A stretch of DNA of 7,069 nucleotides, from the NCBI GenBank assembly GCA_937967685.1, contig CALBTX010000221.1:1-7069 (forward strand), written 5' to 3'. The stretch is from an uncultured Bacillaceae bacterium. Its GTDB lineage: Bacteria; Bacillota; Bacilli; Caldalkalibacillales; Caldalkalibacillaceae. The notes under the pieces are model-generated. The model did not search any database and had not been told where the DNA came from. It saw only the letters and a list, made by a program, of their open reading frames with translations. The stretch's first letter is position 1; every line of letters starts with the position of its first letter. Shown piece after piece: positions 6,813-7,069 of this stretch. The position numbers were made by a program, and so were the translations under genes.

Positions 6813-6841
6813 TTGAGCTCCCGGTCAAATTCATATAAAAT
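6813..6841 (+). promoter_or_regulatory. Candidate divergent + strand promoter
   Basis: TTGAGC (6813-6818) and TAAAAT (6836-6841) are separated by 17 bases and match the vegetative consensus at four and five of six positions. It faces the right edge of the window, where no gene starts before the end. It may serve a gene beyond the edge; in B. subtilis, from memory, degS-degU lies next to yvyE. A 6-bp inverted repeat (TAGAAA 6847-6852, TTTCTA 6859-6864) sits at the expected start of the transcript. Confidence 0.38.
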
Positions 6842-6953
6842 ACAGATAGAAAAACACCTTTCTACACCAGTGATAACTTCAGCATGGAAGAATGTCGAAT
6901 CACGTCATTTTTTCCTTTTTTCCTCCGCAGGGTGAAACCTTTTGGCAAGATCG

Positions 6954-7050
6954 TACGTCATATTGATAAGGAGCATGTTCGCCTTAATAAGGAGTATGTT
7001 CGCTTTAATAAGGAACATGTCCGCTTGATGGGCAACATTCGACTTTGATG
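6954..7050 (+). repeat. 21-bp tandem repeat array
   Basis: About five degenerate copies of a 21-base unit are present. The best two begin at 6975 and 6996 and differ at two of 21 positions (unit approximately ATGTTCGCYTTAATAAGGAGY). A diverged copy precedes them at 6954, matching in its second half. A third good copy begins at 7017 and decays after about 12 bases, and a poor fifth copy starts near 7037. Each unit contains a CATGT core preceded by AAGGAR. The array lies in the gene-free region upstream of the yvyE-type gene. Its function is unknown. Confidence 0.8.
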
Positions 7051-7069
7051 ACATATATTTGCTATAGAT

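Noticed and set aside
6575..6838. A + strand open frame of 87 codons
   Set aside because: It is antisense to the N-terminal half of the yvyE-type gene, lacks a ribosome site and shows no family motif.
6899..6928. A - strand mini-gene with GGAGG and ATG
   Set aside because: The frame is Met-Thr-stop; the match comes from a pyrimidine-rich tract (6908-6926) on the + strand.
6972..7022. LexA/DinR boxes in the tandem repeats
   Set aside because: The Bacillus box needs GAAC and GTTC separated by four bases. Here the equivalent halves are separated by about two bases and are imperfect.
6954..7050. CRISPR array
   Set aside because: The units are contiguous with no unique spacers, and the 21-bp period is too short.
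7038..7069. Promoter at the right edge (TTCGAC and TATAGA)
   Set aside because: The spacing is 19 bases, both boxes are weak, and the window ends inside the element.

Overview
The window looks like a chromosomal segment from a low-to-moderate GC member of the Bacillaceae (Bacillota). The evidence is strong AGGAGG-type ribosome binding sites, a TTG start, sigma-A-like promoters, U-tailed hairpin terminators, and protein families typical of Gram-positive cell-envelope loci. Five genes on the + strand build or attach a cell-surface glycopolymer. A sixth, on the - strand, is a conserved YvyE/IMPACT-family gene. Species cannot be named from the sequence.

Layout. A short leader with a possible promoter precedes galU (94-987). 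It is followed after 5 bases by a UDP-glucose 6-dehydrogenase gene (993-2321), and a strong hairpin terminator (2330-2364) ends this pair. A 219-base intergenic region holds repeated TTGAC/GTCAA motifs, a small palindrome and a good sigma-A-like promoter (2440-2468). That promoter should drive a second unit: a polytopic sugar-phosphate transferase starting at TTG (2541-3935), an NAD-dependent nucleotide-sugar epimerase (3972-4904) and an LCP-family (LytR-CpsA-Psr) transferase (4949-6022). A second terminator (6099-6126) closes it. The yvyE-type gene (6769-6125, - strand) converges on that terminator. The last ~300 bases hold no convincing gene. They carry the yvyE promoter (extended -10), a candidate divergent + strand promoter and a 21-bp tandem repeat array.

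How the genes fit together. GalU makes UDP-glucose, Ugd oxidises it to UDP-glucuronate, and the epimerase probably supplies a C4-epimer of a UDP-sugar. The phosphotransferase loads the first sugar phosphate onto undecaprenyl phosphate, and the LCP protein would transfer the finished polymer to peptidoglycan. This gives precursor supply plus the first and last steps of a teichuronic-acid-like or capsular polymer. No glycosyltransferase, flippase or polymerase is present here, so those must lie elsewhere. From memory, an LCP gene (tagU) beside yvyE, with degS-degU beyond, resembles the Bacillus subtilis tagU-yvyE-degSU neighbourhood.

No clearly new biological system is visible. The points most worth a second look are the 21-bp repeat array, the regulatory region before the phosphotransferase gene, and the near-minimal yvyE leader.
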